Part shown: piece after piece, positions 58,900-64,000 of the stretch
Numbering within the stretch: the first letter of the stretch is position 1
Layout: each line of letters opens with the position of its first letter
Source of the DNA: Acheta domesticus
Lineage: Eukaryota > Arthropoda > Insecta > Orthoptera > Gryllidae
Assembly: GCA_031308135.1 (NCBI GenBank)
Contig: JAHLJT010009436.1
Coordinates: 145,273,216-145,337,215, forward strand
Direction: 5' to 3'
Length of the DNA: 64,000 nt
Made by a program: the position numbers and the translations under genes
The notes under the pieces: model-generated
What the model was told of the DNA's origin: nothing
The model's database searches: none
Seen by the model: the letters and a program-made list of their open reading frames with translations, nothing else

Positions 58900-59590
58900 G
58901 GAGAAAATGGGATCGAATTCGCGGACGACGGCGGTGACAAGGACGGAAGTCGGAGATGCCGGAACGGCAGTCTGGAGGAGGCGGGTGGAGGAGCGACCCC
59001 CGCGGGGCGCATCGACTGGGGCGGCGTGAGGCGGGCCGGCGTGAGACGTTGCAGTGCGAGGCGGGGCGGCACGATCCAGGGGGTGGGACGGCGGAGGCGG
59101 CGCGGGGCGGTGCGCTGCGGAGCGGCATGGGGTGGCGGGGGCGGTGCGGGGCAGCGCGGGGCGGCGCGGGGCGGCGCGGGGCGGCGCGGGGTGGCGCGGG
59201 GCGGCGCGGGGCGGCGCGGGGCGGCGCGGGGCGGCGCGGGGCGGCGCGGGGCGGCGGTGACGGCGCGGAGCGGCGGTGACAGCGTGAGGCGGAAGCGAGC
59301 GGCATGGGGCGGGGAAGCGCGAGGCGGAGGAGGCCGAGGCGGCGCAGGGGCGGGGCGGCCCGGGGGGGGGGCGCTCCGCAGGCATTCTTGGGGCGGTGCG
59401 GAGGCGCATTATTGATGCCTCGGACTTCCCGACGGGGCGGGGGCATGGGGAGAGAGCTGCACGAAGCCGCGAGGCCGCAGGCACGAGCCTGGGAGCCGCG
59501 CGGCGAAATGACGGAGGCCAACGGCCCCGCCCCTCTCCCCTCGCCCCCCCCCCAACTCCTCCCCTGCGCCCTTGCGATGGCGTAATTCCA
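58900..59590. other. Large G-rich CpG island with 10-bp array
   Basis: Strongly G-rich on the plus strand. Frames of 176 (plus) and 338 or 259 (minus) codons are Gly/Arg/Ala- or Pro/Ala/Arg-rich and mutually overlapping. They follow from the GGCGCGGGGC array and composition. Confidence 0.6.
59145..59260 (+). repeat. 10-bp tandem array (GGCGCGGGGC)n
   Basis: About eleven nearly perfect head-to-tail copies with one GGTG variant. Confidence 0.95.
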
Positions 59591-60599
59591 TCCTCTCATC
59601 TCTCGCGTAATGAGAAAATGCGTTAATCGAAATCCTTATTCCCATTAAACTGAAATTATTCGCTACTCTGTTGCTCCGGGTCCGCCAATCAATTTCTTCC
59701 TCAAAAGCCCCGGCACGGCCGTCATTTTCTGCCTTTTCTCTTCACTCCGTTTTTCTTTCCCTACTTTTATCCAGTTTCTCTTGCCTCTTGCCATTGACTA
59801 TTCTTTTCCCCTGCTCGTATTTTTTATTCTATTTGCTTGTTATTTCTCTTATTTCCTTCTTTTCTGATTTATGTCTCCTTGCAACTGTGAATATTCCCTA
59901 TCTCTAGTACGTCTCTTCGCTTGATTTTTTTTGCCAGTCTTGCCTCAACGTTCCCTGTTATTTTCTACAACACGTTTTCTGTCAACTTTCTACTTTTCTA
60001 TGGCTCGAATGAATTCATTACAAATGTTTTTTATCACATAAATATTGTGAGCGACAGGTCTGAAGAGAATAATTATTGTGTAGACCAAATCCCATGAGTC
60101 ACTTTCATTGGCATTAACATCGTGTTCTCGACGCGAGGTATGACGATTGCCAATTGAGAGTGCAAATCGGGAGTAATGTATGATTATGGAAATGAAGCAA
60201 GAATGAAATGAAGGGGCTGCGGTGGAACGGGACGCAAAAACCTCACCGCGAAGCCGGGACGCGTGTGAGCCCGCGTCGCAGCGAACAGCACGCGTTCAAT
60301 ACGTGGGTGATTAACGGCGACAGCGTTTGCTGCTTAATGAATTTCCACATGTTCATTGAGCCACTGCAGCATTAGGCGGCAGAAAGAACGACGTACTAAA
60401 CAGCAGCGACGCACGCGAAGCTACTCCGCTCGGTAATAAGAGCCAGTATACGAGTGACAGAGCCACTGTGTTTTGGGATTTGTTTGGCTTTTTCGTGGCA
60501 AATGGCTTTCCAGATATCGTGTAAGCAATCTGACAAAGAGAACGCATAATCCCTTCGAGGAACGCTTACGGGCGTCTGTCCGAAACGAGGGAAAAAGTT
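59591..60599. other. Pyrimidine-rich then mixed stretch
   Basis: Plus strand C/T-rich at 59690-59900 next to the G-rich island; no exon recognised. Confidence 0.4.
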
Positions 60600-60880
60600 T
60601 TGAGGGGGGGGCGGCGGGGAGGTTGTGGAAGAGAGAGGATGGGAAAGAGGGAGAGAGAGGAAGACGGAGCGTTCCCTTGGGAAGCTGCCGCTCGGTTGCG
60701 TTGGAATGAGACCTGTGGCTGGAAAGTGGTCCAGGGCGCCCCCGTGGCGGTGCAGACGTGCTGTTCTCGCGGGCCCGCTGCTGTGTCGCTGAGCTCAGCG
60801 GGCTTGGGTGGTCGCCTCCGGGCATCCCGGCGGGTGTGGACACAGCGTGCCCGTGCGTCGTTGGGCTGCCGCACTGTGGA
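60600..60880. other. GC-rich island
   Basis: Starts with a GGGGGGGCGGCGGGG run and a GAGAGAGGA purine block, then CpG-rich DNA. Overlapping frames on both strands, none recognised. Confidence 0.45.
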
Positions 60881-61829
60881 AGAAGATCCTAAAATGAGGG
60901 TCAAAATTTGACAATGACAGTAACTTGATTGTTTCGGAAGTAATTTTGAAGTTCAAGTTACACAGTAGATTTCGTTAAAATTAAAAAAATGTATGATGAT
61001 GTTGCTGGTCTTTAAACCTTTATGAACTTGACTTTTAATCTTCACTGTGGCACTTCCAAGCTGAGGCTTCCTTCAGAAAACATACTATGGTCGTAACGTG
61101 AATAAATGAGCATGAGACTTGGAAAACTAGTCTTTTTTCTGAAGATGAGTTTTATATTCAGACATTTTACTCTTATTTCTAAGACTGTTTTTTGCTATTT
61201 TTGGAGACTATCACATTATCGCGATGGGCCTCCGCACATTTGAATAAAGAAAACCAAGTGACCACATTTATTCAGTAATCATCCAGTTTTTAACATTATT
61301 TGACATATTACCTTTAATGTTTGTTTTTCTTTCCGTTTTATGTTCGGAATTGTCCACGTACAAGCGTATATTTCATATAGCACTATTAAATCTTTAAAAC
61401 CAAAATATTGAAACTACTAGTAAAATTGACCTTTTGTTCCCTAGAAAAACTAGATACTAGTTCGAAACCCGTTCAATGCTAAGTTACTTGTTTTCTTCAG
61501 TTTTAAAATAGCGGAGTTTAAATGTAATAAGTTTCTTTTCCTTTTCGCAACTATGGAGGGGGGGGGGCATTGAGCGCAAATATAAATAAGAAGTAATCCC
61601 CCGCCTCAATTTCGTCTTTTGTCCCGCAACGTCGCAGTCGCAGGTCAAGGGCTCGGCGCCGTTAATAAACAGAGATCCCAGATGGTCATCCATCCAGGAA
61701 TCCGTGGTGTCTCGACTAAGCTTAACTTCCGTGACTTCAGGGAGCGTAGTTAAGCAATTCGGCTAATGATAACCATTAGTTATTATTTGAGTTGGAATTA
61801 GTTGTATATTTGTGTGGACGTTTGGCCTT
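60881..61829. other. AT-rich stretch, nothing recognised
   Basis: Contains a poly-G run at about 61558-61567 and no supported feature. Confidence 0.4.
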
Positions 61830-62060
61830 GGTTCTCCTCGGGCCATCGCTGCGACGCCGCCGTGTCGTGTCGCGCGGGCCGGCCGCCGGCGGCGCGGCCT
61901 CGTTGCTTATCTGTGCGGCGGCGGCGCGGCGTGGCGGCGCGGCGCAGTCCCGGCTTTCTATTTGCCCTGATGCGCCCCGCCTCCGCGCTGGCCTCTGGGC
62001 AGGCCGGACCTGTCCCCTTTCCTTTTCCCTCTTCCTACCCTACTTGGGGCTCACGGTTCT
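61830..62060. other. CpG-rich island
   Basis: CpG-dense block with GGCGGCGGCGCGGC runs. Two plus frames are open at once (61792-62064 and 61802-62095), so neither is called. Confidence 0.5.
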
Positions 62061-64000
62061 GTAGGAGACACCTCCATGTGAGGTTTCGTCGGTAGTGATG
62101 ATTAATGTTGGTAATGCCATTTACTTCTTTTGAAGATTGATCCTCTTTAATGATATAATTTGCTTTTTAAACAGGATGCTCCTGCATTACATTTTTAAAG
62201 TATTAAGGTCTCAGAGTAGTATTGATATTCAAAATGTTTTACTGATATTTTCAATAATTTATAAAATGGCTTTGTGTAAGTACGTAGTAACTTGCTGATA
62301 AACTCGTAGACAATTACAAACATGCGTGATGGTAAAGTGTGTGAAACGTTCGACTTAATTCAATGAATGAGATGTGACATATTTTGCTAATTTCATTTAA
62401 TTAAGATTTTCATGTGAGTATTCTAAAAGGATGAAGCTGAAACTATGTTCTCAAAATATTCATTAATCTACATATTTTTTAAAATGTTTATTGAATATAT
62501 GTTATTTGGTATTTTACCAGGTACAGAGCTATGAGAATGATACGATAAAATGATGGTAGTTTCCGTGCTTTAAAAACAAAAACTAATCTGTACCTCTTTA
62601 AAAAAGTTTTCTATATGGATTACGAACGAAATAAAGCAAACTTCTAAACGCTGCAGAGAAACAAAAACGAATGTAAGCTGGGTGAAATTCGGAAAGTTAA
62701 AAGTTGTTTTTGCGATAAATACATTTTAGGCATTACAGTTAATCAGGAATTTAATTGCATTGTCTTGATGTTATTGACAGTGCAAAACTCAAAGAAAGAG
62801 TTTGAAAATTGTTCTGCTGAGCATAATTACTCATTATAATTATTTCCTGTCCCGAATGTCTGGTTTTGATCCGTTCGTTAGATATTTTTTTTCGTGGCAC
62901 AGAATGTGTATTTCATGAAGAAACAAATAATGAAAATGTCGCCTGGTGAAGGATGTGAACAAAACCAGAAGGAACATAATATATAGCAATAAAATTACTT
63001 ACATGTAAACAATAATCCATGTCAAGAAAGGAAACCCTTGCACAGTCTACCTACTCAATCTCAATGATTTTGGTTTATGGGTAATTGTACAATATAATTT
63101 TCCCTAAACGTCCCTAAATTTCGAAGTTGCACATCCAGAACTTGTGAATTTGAAATGAGTGTATACTTGCAGTTACATCGGAGTTAGTGGCTATCGATCG
63201 AAGCGACGCGGGGTGGTAAATTATGAATTCCTCCACCGTCGATGACCCGGCTTAGAACTAGTGAGGGAGTAACAGCTCTTTGATTACACTTGGGAGTGTA
63301 GGGGGAGTGTCAACAGGAGAATCGATTGGGGTCCACTGGACTTTCCTTAGTTGTCCGTACACCACGGACGTGACAATACTTGAGATACTTGAAATAGCTC
63401 ATTCTTGGGATTTGGTGGTGTCATGATCTTAGTGATAAATTCAATATGTGTATAAAGGTTCAAATTTTGATATATTTTTTAGTAAACACGTCAGGATACA
63501 AACCAGGACGGCCCGCAATGTCTTAATTCATGTTGTCAACTTGTGTATAGCCGTCTTTTTACATTGGCACAACTTCTAGAACTGTATATAGCTTTGGCAG
63601 TTCGTGATGGAGCGGGAGTTCCGTGCTTAGAGCGGAATATCAATGCCGAAGTTGGACAATATATACATTTTAGTAAATGTTTTATTTCAGTATCTTAATA
63701 TACCCTACTGAATTTATTTATATTTCAAATAAATTGTTTTGAAATTGAGTAATTCTTCATTGTTAGTTAGTCTATACATTCCCGCGAGATTTGATACTTG
63801 AGATTTGGTACAATAATTTTGATTGACATTCTTCAGTGACGAAAATTTCTTAAAGAGCCTTTGAGCATAAAGTTTGGATCGTGCACCCAGCTCCGGGGGG
63901 AGATGCTTCAACTTGAACTTCTCAACGCTGCACTGTGAAATTCTTCCTATCTGGGAGGACTGAAATCTTAATTTCCAATTTGGCTTGAAAACTCGGATCG
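62061..64000. other. AT-rich stretch to the window end, nothing recognised
   Basis: No exon, RNA gene or element ends were found on either strand. Confidence 0.4.

Noticed and set aside
58468..59599. 338- and 259-codon minus-strand frames and G/R-rich plus frames
   Set aside because: Low-complexity Pro/Ala/Arg frames generated by the G-rich island and 10-bp array.

Overview
This is an AT-rich, intron-containing, repeat-rich animal nuclear sequence, most likely from an insect with a large genome. A polyneopteran (cockroach, termite or stick-insect type) is my best guess. That rests on the insect-like exon sequences and a tRNA-derived SINE-like repeat at about 23.8-24.26 kb, and it is inference. 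A 100-base run of N (26200-26299) marks a scaffold gap. No prokaryotic-style operons, rRNA, CRISPR arrays or intact transposase genes were seen.

Genes sit in the first 19 kb as two head-to-head pairs. Pair 1: on the minus strand, the first three coding exons of an NT5DC2/3-like HAD 5'-nucleotidase-domain gene (9133 down to 8181, with a one-base frameshift near 8222). Opposite it, on the plus strand, is a complete, uninterrupted protoporphyrinogen oxidase gene (PPOX, 10023-11417, 464 aa). Pair 2: on the minus strand, a complete four-exon TFIID subunit gene TAF13 (17818 down to 16348, 128 aa, reconstructed exon by exon). Opposite it, on the plus strand, is the first coding exon (18254-18548) of a WAVE-homology-domain gene, best matching the Nance-Horan/Guk-holder family. 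The pairs share upstream regions of about 0.9 kb and 0.4 kb. The genes serve unrelated roles (phosphohydrolase-like, heme synthesis, basal transcription, actin/synapse scaffold), so this is a promoter-sharing layout and not a pathway cluster.

From about 19 kb to 64 kb I find no further confident protein-coding exon. This may be the very long first intron of the NHS/Guk-holder gene plus intergenic DNA. It holds at least fifteen isolated GC/CpG-rich islands (0.1-1 kb) in AT-rich DNA. Several carry low-complexity tandem arrays (9-bp at 41.0-41.6 kb, 10-bp at 59.15-59.26 kb, 6-bp at 37.0-37.1 kb), and these create long but spurious open frames on both strands.

The clearest structures outside the genes are non-autonomous DNA transposons whose ends and target duplications can be read directly: a 389-bp hAT element (4334-4722), a 2,000-bp hAT element with perfect inverted ends and an internal TTC/GTC array (45653-47652), a TTAA-flanked piggyBac-like MITE (26719-27217), a TA-flanked long-armed fold-back MITE (44315-44990), a pogo/Tigger-like MITE (about 15239-15414), and a small fold-back insertion with 14-bp direct repeats (2412-2566). 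I did not find a convincing novel biological system. The most useful leads are the transposon families, the uninterrupted PPOX frame, the NT5DC frameshift, the CpG-island series and a palindromic RFX-type X-box at 34861.
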